Shown here one piece after another: positions 16,693-26,049 of a stretch of DNA of 64,000 nt. The DNA is from Pseudomonas asuensis (lineage in GTDB: Bacteria; Pseudomonadota; Gammaproteobacteria; Pseudomonadales; Pseudomonadaceae): assembly GCF_014646755.1 (NCBI RefSeq), contig NZ_BMNW01000015.1:1-64000 (forward strand), in the 5' to 3' direction. Within the stretch, counting starts at the first letter, position 1. Each line of letters starts with the position of its first letter. Made by a program: the position numbers and the translations under genes. Under the pieces are notes generated by a model. That model was not told where the DNA came from. It worked only from the letters and a program-made list of their open reading frames with translations, and ran no database searches.

Positions 16693-17994
16693 TTACGACT
16701 GGAAAAAGGAATCGACCGCCTGTTTAAGTGCCAAGGCCGGATCAAGCTCCCTATACTGTTGACTCAATGTCATCGCGGCTCTCCTGAATCGCCCCTCCCT
16801 CAAAATAGTTGTAACTGCCTCTGATACATCCTGTGTGGCGGGACGATCCGTCTTGAGGTTGATACCTGCGCCTGCCCAGGCTACACGCGCTGCGACTTCT
16901 GCCTTGTCTTCCGAAGTGCCTGCAATCACAAGCGGAACGCCATGTCGTAATGCCTGTTGTACGCCACCGTACCCGCCATTGGTGATCATGACATCGACGT
17001 ACGGAAGAATCTGCTCATAGGGTAGATAGTCAGCCATGTAAGCATTTGGGGTAACAAATGGCTTTGTGTGTTCCCCTTGTTTGCCGGCTGTAGCAATTAT
17101 CAATGCATTGCTATCTGCAAGAGCATCAAGCGTTGGATACACCAGATCCTCCAGGTTACGGGCTACGGTGCCTTGAGTGACAAAAACAACAGGCCGACCC
17201 GCTGCTTTCGCTGCCTCTACTTCACTCCACCAAGCTGGAAGAGAACAGGCTTGTACCTGGCTAGGTGCAGTGCCTATCAATTTTACAGAGGGAGGAAGAC
17301 ACGCTTCGGCATATTCTAGGCCTGGAACAGTCATTTGCAGGAACATGTCTGGAAGTAGCGTTGTTGCATCCATAAAGGAATAAGATAAAGGCTTTATACC
17401 TAGCTCGCTCAGGACGGCATCAAGGGCTGCTTTTGATCCCTGCATATCCCGGTCAAAATCACGACGCAACTGTAAATACCGATGTCTTTCGCTTTCGGTG
17501 ACAGCGGGAGGAAGACCCTTTCCAAACGGTGCGAGCGCGTCTGTACTGAGCATGAGGGGTGTTATCCCCAGTGAGATTAAACCGACAGGCCGTGCATTGG
17601 ACGATCGCAGCTGGAACGGCCATCCTCCTGCAAACATATGATTGGTTATGAGCACGGAGGGCTCATCGCTTTCGTCTAGTACGGCTTGAACTGTCCTGGT
17701 CTGGTCGGCCAACGGTTGGATAAACAGGACGCGGAAATCAAAATCGAGCAGCTCTGGGCCAGGCTGGAGCCTTTTACGGTCAGGAAAGGTTTGATTCACA
17801 TCGTGTGCATCATAATTCGCTATTCCCTGTAACGTGACATGGCGGATGCCTTCTCGCTCAACACGTTCTTTTGACCCGGACCCCGTAATAAAGGTGATGT
17901 CATACCCCTGCTCTTTCAGGCGCGGCAGTAACGACAAAATGGGAAGCACATGCCCCACCTGGGGCGTAGTTGCGACAATAATGCGAGGCATCAA
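16693..17994 (-). CDS. GT1-family UDP-glycosyltransferase (MGT-like)
   Basis: A 433-residue GT-B-fold glycosyltransferase of the macrolide/flavonoid type. The N-terminal acceptor domain starts PRIIVATTPQVGHVLPIL. The C-terminal donor domain has the sugar-nucleotide motif in the form VMITNGGYGGVQQALRHGVP, where GT1 enzymes bind the UDP-sugar. Such enzymes glycosylate lipophilic acceptors (polyketides, terpenoids, carotenoids). It is transcribed away from the frameshifted HMG-CoA reductase 0.7 kb off, which would fit a terpenoid acceptor, but that link is conjecture. Confidence 0.9.
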   Translation of the reverse strand: MMPRIIVATTPQVGHVLPILSLLPRLKEQGYDITFITGSGSKERVEREGIRHVTLQGIANYDAHDVNQTFPDRKRLQPGPELLDFDFRVLFIQPLADQTRTVQAVLDESDEPSVLITNHMFAGGWPFQLRSSNARPVGLISLGITPLMLSTDALAPFGKGLPPAVTESERHRYLQLRRDFDRDMQGSKAALDAVLSELGIKPLSYSFMDATTLLPDMFLQMTVPGLEYAEACLPPSVKLIGTAPSQVQACSLPAWWSEVEAAKAAGRPVVFVTQGTVARNLEDLVYPTLDALADSNALIIATAGKQGEHTKPFVTPNAYMADYLPYEQILPYVDVMITNGGYGGVQQALRHGVPLVIAGTSEDKAEVAARVAWAGAGINLKTDRPATQDVSEAVTTILREGRFRRAAMTLSQQYRELDPALALKQAVDSFFQS

Positions 17995-18091
17995 GTAACC
18001 TTAACCAATGATGTATGAGTCAAGGTTTACCTGTCATCCATGACATTATCAATAAGGATAAGTAAAGGTATTTTGATCTGAAGAAGGATAG

Positions 18092-18346
18092 ATGTTTATC
18101 TTGAAGCCCACCCGGGACCGTCTATCTTCAGGCCCGCTGGTAGGTGAAGGTTGGGCAGGAATGGGGCACTTTGCTCAAAAGACACCTTTCGTCCAGGCTC
18201 TTGCGTCTGATCCTGCACCGCTTCGTATTGTCCTTGTCGAGCAGGCGGGCCCTTGGCCAACCCGCCCGGAAGCCCTCAATGCCGTGCGTCATACCAGTGA
18301 GCAGCTTAGGCATTATGTTGAGCCTGCCACCCTACCGATTTACTGA
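18092..18346 (+). CDS. Doubtful 84-residue ORF
   Basis: The frame starts MFILKPTRDRLSSGPLVGEG after AAGAAGGATAG. No domain is recognised; it is proline-rich and of chance-like composition, and its end overlaps a coding-looking frame on the other strand. Listed only because nothing better occupies the interval. Confidence 0.25.
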   Translation: MFILKPTRDRLSSGPLVGEGWAGMGHFAQKTPFVQALASDPAPLRIVLVEQAGPWPTRPEALNAVRHTSEQLRHYVEPATLPIY

Positions 18347-18561
18347 ATCATATCTTCGACATCATTGGCCCAAGCCCACGTAACTTCTTGAACATGGTTG
18401 GCCACATGTTGGTTGATTGACCGGTCTATCGTAAGCGCAATGTCATAGGGCGACTCTTTAGCTAGTTCAAGGAGCATCGCCAAATAGTTACTCGTCTTGA
18501 GAAGCTCACTAGCAGCTTCGACACTACGATCTCTCTGGCCCGCAGATTGAAGAAATCTTTT
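18340..18561 (-). pseudogene. C-terminal remnant of an unknown helical protein
   Basis: A 73-codon open stretch without a suitable start contains LLELAKESPYDIALTIDR and ends NDVEDMIQ. Its composition looks genuinely coding, but a TGA lies immediately upstream and no start codon precedes the conserved-looking part. Probably the tail of a lost gene. Confidence 0.35.
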
Positions 18562-18662
18562 TCAGACAGCCTCTACCTCCTCCTCTTCATGCCTCTGTCA
18601 CGTCCGTGGCACATAGTTGATAGGTGCCACGATTATCTTTACACCGGAAAGAGGAATCATGT

Positions 18663-19888
18663 ATGTCAGCCGAAACACCTATCAGTGTAGAGACGATTAG
18701 CAAACAGGCATTCAGGACGATCGAGCGAGTACCTGGGGGCGGCTTGTATACTGAAGAAGCCAGACAGCGTCGATTGGAGTATTTGAACGAGAAGACTAGC
18801 GTCAAGCTAACTAACATCGAACAGATCGGTTTTAATGTTGACCATGTACGCAACAACTGCGAATCATTAATTGGCTCTGTAGAGGTGCCTGTTGGGGTTG
18901 CAGGCCCTTTGCTCATCAATGGTCGCTTCGCCAAAGGTAAGCATTATGCTCCTTTAGCCACCTCCGAAGGTGCTTTGATCGCCTCTATCGCTCGTGGAGC
19001 AACAGCGCTAACAATGGCAGGAGGAGCAAATGCAGCCTTTATTGGCAAACGCATGATTCGAGCACCTTTGTTTGAGTTCAACTCGCTTGAAACAGCTCTG
19101 ATATTTGCCCAACTCGTTAATGATTCTTTTGCTGATATCAAAGTCCAGGCTGAAAGCAGCTCACGGTATGCGGTTTTAAAAAGTATTGAGCCACAAGTTA
19201 ATGGGCGTTGCGTTCACGTTCAATTCATCTATGAAACCGGTGATGCAGCTGGTCAGAACATGACCACAACTGCTACGTGGAACGCCGTGCAATGGCTCAA
19301 GCACAAAATAGCTGAGTGTGGTCTTGTTTTACGCAACTATCTTATCGAAGCTAATCTATCAAACGATAAGAAGGTGACCTACCAGTCCTTTATTCGTGGT
19401 CGAGGCAGTCGTGTCGCTGTGGACTGTTTATTGCCCGGCTCAGTCGTGCGGCGCATCCTTAAAGTCGACCCGCAGCAGTTAGTCAGTAGTTATCGTCACC
19501 TGGCATCAGGCGCTCTCTGTTCTGGGATGGTGGGCATAAATGTAAACATCTCAAATGCAATTGCAGCCATTTTCACGGCGACAGGCCAGGATATTGCCAG
19601 CGTGCATGAGTCTTCAATCGGGCACTTGCACCTTGAGATGGATGATCAGGATGCAGTTTATACCTCCCTTACCCTACCCAGTTTAGTCATCGGTACAGTA
19701 GGCGGCCTGGCCAGAGGGAGTGTCTACAACTGATGGGATGCGCTGGAACAGACAAGTCAGAGGCCTTTGCAGAAGTTATTGCAAGTTTTTGTCTGGCTCT
19801 AGAGTTATCAACCCTATCGGCTATAGCGTCTGATGACTTTGCTCATGCTCCTGAGCGTCTTGGGAGAAATCGCCCGCAGACCTTGTAA
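18663..19888 (+). pseudogene. HMG-CoA reductase, frameshifted near the 3' end
   Basis: HMG-CoA reductase makes mevalonate, the committed step of the mevalonate isoprenoid pathway. Recognisable blocks: VGVAGPLLINGRF, the catalytic-Glu region ATSEGALIASIARGAT, TGDAAGQNMTTTAT, the catalytic-Lys region NDKKVTY, and the QDIASVHESS Asp region. The frame ends at 19733 after GTVGGLARGSVYN, but the expected C-terminus (RECLQLMGCAGTDKSEAF to ERLGRNRPQTL) continues in the next frame to 19888. A few bases are missing near 19712-19725. The C-terminal AHERLGRNRP-type motif reads HAPERLGRNRP. The start at 18663 follows AGAGGAATC. Confidence 0.85.
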
Positions 19889-20281
19889 GTATTAAATATT
19901 CTCTTTGCGCTGCCATAAGAGCCAAGCAAGCTCCTATGCTAGGTCGTATTCTGCTTGGCTATCAGAAAGATTAAGTGATTAGTACCTACAAGAGGATTTT
20001 TAAGCGCCGCACAAAGAGGCTGTAGTGTTGTTCAAGGACCTGGATATCCGAGCGACCTAGTCCAACCCTTGTCCAGCATCGGTTGTACTCGCAATTATGT
20101 TCTTCAGCGGTCCGCAGCCACTAGATGGCGGTGATGAGCCTAATCCTGGAAATAAACTCTACTATTTGATTTCGTATGGCTGTTACTAGCTGCTTTTTTA
20201 TATTGGGCTAGAGGATTGCGCATAGTCACCGCTTGGGCAACTGCAAAAAGCAACAGCACCTGCCGTTGGTATCACCCTACA
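19889..20281. other. Gap with one long-armed hairpin
   Basis: No gene recognised. AGCCAAGCA at 19920-19928 and TGCTTGGCT at 19952-19960 are perfect inverted arms around a 23-base loop, possibly the former terminator of the HMG-CoA reductase gene. Confidence 0.4.
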
Positions 20282-20692
20282 TTACGCGACTGGGGCTACC
20301 CAATCCTCGACTCTCAAGCCGGGTACACGGTCGAACTCGCGGCGATTGTTAGTGACGAGAATCAGACCCTGAGAGCGGGCATGTCCTGCGATCATCTGAT
20401 CATAGGGGCCAATTTGCTTACCAAGCCGGGCCAACTCAGCGCGAAGCTGTCCTGTATGTGCAGCAGCTTCCTGGTCATACTTGAGCACTTCCAGTCGAGC
20501 CGCGAAGCCTTCCACGTTCGCCAGATTGTGCTCAGGATTAGAAGACTTTTCCGCTCCATAGATCAATTCCATCAAGGTCACGGTGCTGATGCACATTTGA
20601 CCATGATGCCGCTTGAAGGCCTCTCTAACCTCCTGCGGCCTGTTCTTAATGGTGAAGATACAGATGTTGGTGTCGAGCATGAACTTGAGCAT
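20282..20692 (-). CDS. vapC: VapC-type PIN-domain ribonuclease toxin
   Basis: A 136-residue PIN-domain toxin. The acidic active site is complete: Asp7 in MLDTNICIF, Glu42 in TLMELIYG and Asp98 in GPYDQMIA, followed by the TNN motif (VTNNRREFDRV). The sequence is typical of VapC proteins that cleave initiator tRNA. Its start overlaps the vapB stop, the standard antitoxin-first arrangement. Confidence 0.94.
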   Translation of the reverse strand: MLKFMLDTNICIFTIKNRPQEVREAFKRHHGQMCISTVTLMELIYGAEKSSNPEHNLANVEGFAARLEVLKYDQEAAAHTGQLRAELARLGKQIGPYDQMIAGHARSQGLILVTNNRREFDRVPGLRVEDWVAPVA

Positions 20693-20922
20693 CAGAACGT
20701 CTCGCGCTCCTGATCTGCTGGCTGCTCACGCTCCGCCATGAAGTCGGCAGTGACACCTTCGCCATCAAACCAGCTATCCCACGATTCGCCAGCCGGAGTG
20801 ATGATTCGTGTTCGACCAAGGGCAACCACATCTACGCGCTTTACGCCTTCAGGAAGCGCGACGGCTTTGGGCAGCCTCACGGCCTGGCTGCGGTTACTTT
20901 GAAAGACAGCACCTTGTTCCAT
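20692..20922 (-). CDS. vapB: VapB-type antitoxin
   Basis: A 76-residue AbrB-like antitoxin. The N-terminus carries the swapped-hairpin DNA-binding motif (FQSNRSQAVRLPKAVALPE) and the C-terminus the toxin-neutralising tail (WDSWFDGEG to the end). It overlaps vapC by a few bases and is preceded by an AGAGG ribosome binding site and an operator-like palindrome. Confidence 0.93.
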   Translation of the reverse strand: MEQGAVFQSNRSQAVRLPKAVALPEGVKRVDVVALGRTRIITPAGESWDSWFDGEGVTADFMAEREQPADQERETF

Positions 20923-20936
20923 ATCAGACCTCTACG

Positions 20937-20955
20937 GATCTATCAGACATAGATC
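20937..20955. promoter_or_regulatory. Candidate VapB operator
   Basis: GATCTAT and ATAGATC are perfect 7-base inverted arms around CAGAC, 15 bases upstream of vapB. Toxin-antitoxin complexes usually repress their own promoter through such a site. Confidence 0.6.
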
Positions 20956-21177
20956 CCATGGTAATTATCTAAAGGGATATGTCAATGGGATATACCAAAT
21001 ATAGACTCAGGCGATATCGAATGCGCGACGCAAGGTGCCCAAGACAGCTGTTTGTTCCTAGCGCTCGATTACATGCAACAGAAGTTTGAGGGAGTTAAGT
21101 AAACAGAATCGAAAGCTAATGTTTGAGTTTTGGGGTATGGATAGTGCCCTGCGCAGCACTGGGGATAACCATAACGT

Positions 21178-21564
21178 GTGTTAAAGCCAGATGGCCAAGC
21201 AGAGATCAAGTCTGCTAGTGAATCAAAGAAAGCTAAAGATAAGATCTCTTACATTTTTAATGTTGCTCTACATAACCAAGCCCTGTGGACTCAGCTAAGA
21301 TCGTTAGGGTCAATGCATATCAGCGGTTCTCCAAACGGCAACGGCATATTTCGGTCTTTTTTATTTTTGGTGGCTTCAAGTTCACCAGCAGTGAACTGGT
21401 TGATGCTTCATATCACAATGAATAAAGCTGTAGGGCTTTACAGCTTTTTGTTCTGGATATCTTGTCTGATAGGGATGTTACTTGTAATTCAAAAAGTGGG
21501 AGCCGTGCTGGCAAGATATATAGCCTTGTTGGCATCAACTTTGTCAGCATGCTTACTGTGTTGA
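21178..21564 (+). CDS. Hypothetical membrane protein
   Basis: A 128-residue frame from GTG with a polar N-terminus and two or three hydrophobic segments in the second half (GLYSFLFWISCLIGMLLVIQ). No family is recognised and no strong ribosome binding site precedes the start. It could be a real small membrane protein or a remnant. Confidence 0.35.
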   Translation: MLKPDGQAEIKSASESKKAKDKISYIFNVALHNQALWTQLRSLGSMHISGSPNGNGIFRSFLFLVASSSPAVNWLMLHITMNKAVGLYSFLFWISCLIGMLLVIQKVGAVLARYIALLASTLSACLLC

Positions 21565-21682
21565 TGACCTCAGGCATGCCTCGGTAAGCTGAACCTGGAG
21601 TTTCATATGTTCGCTGTCAGAGCGCTGTAAATGTCAGGTGGCCTTATGTGAGGTCAGTTCATGCATTAAAGTTTCCAGGCGC

Positions 21683-21728
21683 AAAAAAGCCTAGGCATCA
21701 TTAACGCTGGAACCAACGCCTAGCTTTT
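21683..21728 (-). terminator. Intrinsic terminator after peptidase T
   Basis: AAAAGCCTAGGC and GCCTAGCTTTT form a stem (one bulged C) around a 21-base loop. Reading the minus strand it ends in a run of six T, as expected after the leftward peptidase T gene that stops at 21802. Confidence 0.65.
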
Positions 21729-21801
21729 AACATGTATGAGAAGAGGTTCATGATTACCCGCAATGGCAGCACAGATCAATTACCTGCGATGCCTTGTCAG
21801 C

Positions 21802-23052
21802 TCAAGACTCACTGTCTGCTGGGTTAGCAGCGAGGTGTATAAGTTGCCTCGTAACTTGATAGGACAACTCGAAAGAAGTGATTGGCAAGAATTCAAAGCG
21901 CGAATGAAAATTATGGGCGCCAGTGAAGTAATTTGGCGTCAATACTCCTCGCCTGGAAAGCTCAGACCCATCAGTACCTCCTCGCATATCAAGGACCTTC
22001 GGGGTAATACCTAAGGAGGACATAGCTTTGAAGGCAAGATCAATTGCACGGCGATCATTCTTTATAGCGTTGGCAATATTGGCGTATGTATCTGATATTG
22101 AGCACGAAATCTCGGCTTTTGGATGTTGTTTTTTGATCTGTTCAACGGCGCTTATGATCTGGCTTTTCCGAGCATTAAAGGTATCGAGGTCAAAATCCCG
22201 GATAACCATTCGCAAGCTGGCACGATTTTGGTCAGCCTCTATTTCCTGAAACCAAAAGTAACCCTCACGGCTTTCCGTGCATTCTGGCGTTTGCTGTCTG
22301 TCGAAATATGCTATGAAGTCTGTTGCAACCAATAGGGGGTTAACAAGCACTCCTTTGGCTGACATCGGATGAGCTGTTACGCCGGTAATCTCTATGTGGG
22401 CTGAGGCCGCATTGAACGTTTGGTAGACAAGTTCGCCTGCTTCGCAACAGTCAATCGTATAGGCAAACTCAACAGGAAAACGGCTTAGATCAAGCGTCTT
22501 AGCGCCACGTAGCCCAATCTCTTCGTCAGGTACAAACGCAATATGCAAATCGCCATGCGAGGTATCTGCTGTAAGATTGGCCATGGCCGTCATGATGATA
22601 GCGATAGCGGCCTTGTTATCAGCGCCAAGAACACTTGTCCCATCGCTGAATAAAATTTCTTGCCCTAAATAAGGCATAATTTCCGGGTGTTCATCTACAC
22701 AAAGCCATATGCCCTGTTGCTTGTTCAGGCAAAGATCATCCCCCGTAAATTGTAGTATCTGTGGACGGATATCAGGTGAGAGCCCTACATCAACAGTGTC
22801 CAGATGAGCGATAAACCCCACGGCGGGCGCAGCTTTAAGGGTGCCCGGTTTAAAGGCGGTTACGATCGCGTTGTCATCAACGACAACATTTTTAAGTCCT
22901 AACTGTTGCAGCTCTTCAGCCAGGAGCGCCGCAAGGTGATGCTGGCCATCCGAACTCGGTAGCTGCGTTGAGCGCGCGTTACTCTGACTGGAGATAGCAA
23001 CGTACCGACAAAACCGTTCAACAAGCTGCTGCTCAATAGGACCCAGCGCCAC
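21802..23052 (-). CDS. pepT: Peptidase T (aminotripeptidase)
   Basis: A 416-residue M20B dinuclear zinc peptidase, the expected length. Metal-site motifs are present: HLD at residues 83-85 (GFIAHLDTVD), LGADNKAAIA, the catalytic Glu in VPDEEIGLRG, and the C-terminal GGTDGSELSRRG and FTGAHNFHSR. Cytoplasmic PepT removes N-terminal residues from tripeptides. The start is a GTG at 23052. It is the last gene of the long leftward run, 47 bases after the GntR gene. Its role in the neighbouring pathway is unclear; it may merely share the transcript. Confidence 0.93.
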   Translation of the reverse strand: MALGPIEQQLVERFCRYVAISSQSNARSTQLPSSDGQHHLAALLAEELQQLGLKNVVVDDNAIVTAFKPGTLKAAPAVGFIAHLDTVDVGLSPDIRPQILQFTGDDLCLNKQQGIWLCVDEHPEIMPYLGQEILFSDGTSVLGADNKAAIAIIMTAMANLTADTSHGDLHIAFVPDEEIGLRGAKTLDLSRFPVEFAYTIDCCEAGELVYQTFNAASAHIEITGVTAHPMSAKGVLVNPLLVATDFIAYFDRQQTPECTESREGYFWFQEIEADQNRASLRMVIRDFDLDTFNARKSQIISAVEQIKKQHPKAEISCSISDTYANIANAIKNDRRAIDLAFKAMSSLGITPKVLDMRGGTDGSELSRRGVLTPNYFTGAHNFHSRFEFLPITSFELSYQVTRQLIHLAANPADSES

Positions 23053-23099
23053 AATTGACCCCTTTAGCCAGCACTATCGACTGGCGAGCTATTAAATGT

Positions 23100-23777
23100 T
23101 TACGCCGTCTTCTGGCGGCTGGTACGAATAAAGCTGATGATGCTTTCACCACCCCGAATAATATCTTCAGCCATTGCCTTACGTGCCTTGGCAGGCTTTT
23201 TCTCTCTAAGGGCGGCAATCAGCACCTGATGTTCATCGGCTCCCAGGTAGTTTTCATGCCCTCCCTCGCTGTAAAACAGATTAAGAATTGGCCCCATGGA
23301 CACCCAGAGCGACTCGATTTGGGCGACCAGCATGTCCATGCCAGAAAGCCGGTAGACGGTAAAATGGAACTCCCGGTTAAAACGCATTGCATTCAAGCCA
23401 TCCGACTCGCGATCCGCACGCTCGAACTGAACATGAAGCTCTTCAAGTTTTTTCAAATCATCTTCAGTGACATGAGCCGTGGCTAACTCAGCTGCCAGAC
23501 CCTCCAGAGCAATACGGATCGTGCGTACCTCCATGTAGCGCTCCATAGTCAGCTCCGGCACCGTGGCAAACCGACCTGAGCGCAACTCCAGGCCACGCTC
23601 TGCAACAAGGCGCAAACAGGCTTCTCGTACAGGTGTGACGCTGGTGCCTAGGCTGTCAGCCAGCTCCTGCATGACTAAACGTTCTCCCGGCTTGAAATTG
23701 CCTGCGATCAGACTTTCTCGAATGGCGAAATAGGTGCGGACAGACAAATTGCCCTGGTCGAGCGGTTGGATCTTCAC
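23100..23777 (-). CDS. GntR/FCD-family transcriptional regulator
   Basis: A 225-residue FadR-subfamily regulator: winged helix (residues about 10-75, with QELADSLGTSVTPVREACLRL) and an FCD ligand-binding domain with the metal-coordinating pattern (RTIRIALEGLAAELA, FNREFHFTVYRLSG, DEHQVLIAALREK). It sits inside the leftward metabolic run between the MFS and pepT genes and is the best candidate regulator of both divergent operons. A copy of the shared palindrome (23817-23828) lies about 40 bases before its start, suggesting autoregulation. Confidence 0.93.
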   Translation of the reverse strand: MKIQPLDQGNLSVRTYFAIRESLIAGNFKPGERLVMQELADSLGTSVTPVREACLRLVAERGLELRSGRFATVPELTMERYMEVRTIRIALEGLAAELATAHVTEDDLKKLEELHVQFERADRESDGLNAMRFNREFHFTVYRLSGMDMLVAQIESLWVSMGPILNLFYSEGGHENYLGADEHQVLIAALREKKPAKARKAMAEDIIRGGESIISFIRTSRQKTA

Positions 23778-23816
23778 GTCAGACTCCTAAAATCACTAAT
23801 ACAGTAGGCAACGTAT

Positions 23817-23828
23817 ATCATATAAGTC
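23817..23828. promoter_or_regulatory. Candidate operator, imperfect copy of ATCTTATAAGAT
   Basis: The minus strand reads GACTTATATGAT, sharing CTTATA-GATA with the two sites in the divergent promoter at 30.3-30.5 kb. It lies in the 71-base gap between the MFS stop and the GntR start. Confidence 0.45.
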
Positions 23829-23848
23829 TGAACGGTCCGCTCGCTAGC

Positions 23849-25170
23849 TTAATGCCCCCTCAAGCTCCGGTCTCGTGTTTCAGGGACAGTACAGGCACCT
23901 AGCAGGCTGATCAGCCCACCAATGACAAGATAAAGCGCGGGCGCGTAGGTGCTCTTCATTAAAGCGATCAGCCCAGCGGCAACAAAAGGGCCTGCTCCAC
24001 CAAACAGAACAACACCAATGTTGTATCCAATGGCAAGGCCACTATAACGTCTGGAGGTTGGAAAGAGCTCGGAAAATACTGCGGGTTGTGGACCGAGCAT
24101 CATGGCTTGGCCAATAATGACAATCGACAAACCCGCCACCCAAAACCCAAGCCCCTGCTGATGTAAGAGATAAAACCCAAAGTAGGCGCTGAAGATGACC
24201 CACAGTGCGCCGCCAATCAGCAGCGGCCGACGCCCAATCCTGTCACTGAGTATCGCAAACAGTACTGTTGCTACCATGAGTACGCCCATGGATCCAAACC
24301 CTGCAAGTCGGGCATGTACAGCCGGTATGCCTAGCTGTGTCGTCATAAAGGTAGGTCCGTAGACCAAGAGCACATACGTGCACATGGTGGTTGAGCTGAC
24401 CAGGGAAGCTACCTGAAGAATTGAACGCCAATCATGCTTTAAGGTAGCCCGCAGAGGCGCAGATTCCTTGGCATTCTCCTTGGCCATTTCCTGATACTCG
24501 ATAGACTCGTCCAGCTTGAGCCTAAGGTAAAGGCCAAACAGCCCCAGCGGCAGACTTAGTAAAAAGGGAATGCGCCAACCCCATGACAGAACCGCTTCAG
24601 GACTAAGCAACCGATTGGTCACAAGGCTGGCCAGCGCCGCAGACATCATACCCAGTATGATGGTCACGGTTTGCCAGCTGCCGTAATAAGCCCGCCTGTT
24701 CGACGGAGCTGTCTCAATGACATAGGCGGCTGCGCCCATCCACTCTCCTCCCGCAGAGAGCCCCTGGGCGAATCGTAGCAGCAAGATCAAGATGGGTGCA
24801 GCAATACCAATCGATGCATAGCTGGGGACTACCGCCATCAAGGCTGTAGCTGCTGAAATCAGGATGATAATGACCGACAGCGTAATACGACGGCCATAGC
24901 GATCACCCACATAGCCAAATATAAGCCCGCCTACCGGACGCACTAGAAAACTTACACCAAACACGGCGAAGGTCAGCATTAGTGATGCTGCCGCTGAGTA
25001 AGCAGAAAAAAAAGCTGAGCAAGTGTGGCAGCGAAGTAACCATACAAGACGAACTCATACCACTCGATGAAGTTACCGATACAGGCCGCGATGATTCCTT
25101 TGCGCTGGGCAGCAGTAAGGGTAACTGGCTCCGAGTCATCAACCTGTTGGACTATTGAATAAGGCATCAC
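23849..25170 (-). pseudogene. MHS/sugar-porter-type MFS transporter, frameshifted at a homopolymer
   Basis: The gene reads as one MFS transporter in two frames. The first 63 codons (to 24979) contain the family start GNFIEWYEFVLYGYFAATLAQ and run into a stop. The second frame supplies FSAYSAAASLMLTFAVFGVSFL, then RPVGGLIFGYVGDRYGRR to the end. The switch falls in a run of eight T (minus strand; A-run at 25006-25013), where nine would restore LFFSAYSAAAS. Relatives import carboxylates, osmolytes or sugars. Transcriptional slippage or phase variation could still give full-length protein; a read error is also possible. Confidence 0.85.
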
Positions 25171-25287
25171 ACATTCTCCTGATGAGCTCTTGTTGCGAAG
25201 TAAAAACCACGCTTTATGTGTCAGGGCAGAATTGAAGTGCTGTTTGTCGCAACCGCAGCGAGCCAGTGCTCTTCTCTTTTTAAGGGG

Positions 25288-26049
25288 TCAAACCAGAACT
25301 CCGCCATCCACGCTAAGGACCTGTCCAGTAATATGCCCCGCTTCTCGTGAAGCCAGGAACGCCACAGCGTGAGCCACTTCATATGGCTGGCCCCAACGCT
25401 TATTGGCGGCATCTGCTGCGTCCATGGACAGACCATCTTTTGAATAGCGTTCGATGAGTCTGGGAGTCGCAATCGGCCCGGGGGCTAGCATATTGACGGT
25501 AATACCCAGAGTGCCTAGATCCCGGGCCAGGTATTTGCCGAATTGGACAAGGGCCGCCTTGGCAATACCATAGTGGGCGTACGAACCAAGAGGTAACGCC
25601 GCTAAGCCATTGAGGGATGAGATCAGTACAATCCGCCCTCCTCCAGCGCCTTTCATCGCAGGAAGGCAGGCGCGACAAACATTGATAGCTGAATAAAGGT
25701 TTTGCTCCAGAGAAGCCTGCAACTCTGCGTTGCTCATCACCGAGGCGCGGTTATCCAGAATCGACCCGCTACCACCACCTGCATTGCAGACCAGAACGTT
25801 TATGGCTCCATGGTTATGCTCAGCGTCCCTCACTGCCTGCTGGACCGCCATTTCATCGCAGAGATCAACCTTATGGCAAAATGGATTGCCGCTGTCGGGA
25901 TCGCGCTCCGGGTGAGCAAGTGCCTCGTTTGGGAAACTCAAGTCAAACACCGTCACCCGCTCGCCACCTTCGCAAAACTGTTGAACGACTGCTCGCCCAA
26001 TGCCACGTGCACCTCCGGTAACCAGTACATGACGCGACGGCCTATCCAT
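25288..26049 (-). CDS. Short-chain dehydrogenase/reductase
   Basis: An SDR of 253 residues with TGGARGIGRAV as cofactor motif, NAGGGSGS, catalytic Ser/Tyr/Lys (ISSLNGLAALPLGSYAHYGIAK) and the C-terminal GHITGQVLSVDGGVLV. The ATG at 26049 follows a GTAGGGGGGCAG ribosome binding site and overlaps the stop of the deacetylase gene by 8 bases, so the two are translationally coupled; an ATG at 26097 is possible. Likely oxidises or reduces a hydroxyl/keto group of the pathway intermediate. Confidence 0.92.
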   Translation of the reverse strand: MDRPSRHVLVTGGARGIGRAVVQQFCEGGERVTVFDLSFPNEALAHPERDPDSGNPFCHKVDLCDEMAVQQAVRDAEHNHGAINVLVCNAGGGSGSILDNRASVMSNAELQASLEQNLYSAINVCRACLPAMKGAGGGRIVLISSLNGLAALPLGSYAHYGIAKAALVQFGKYLARDLGTLGITVNMLAPGPIATPRLIERYSKDGLSMDAADAANKRWGQPYEVAHAVAFLASREAGHITGQVLSVDGGVLV

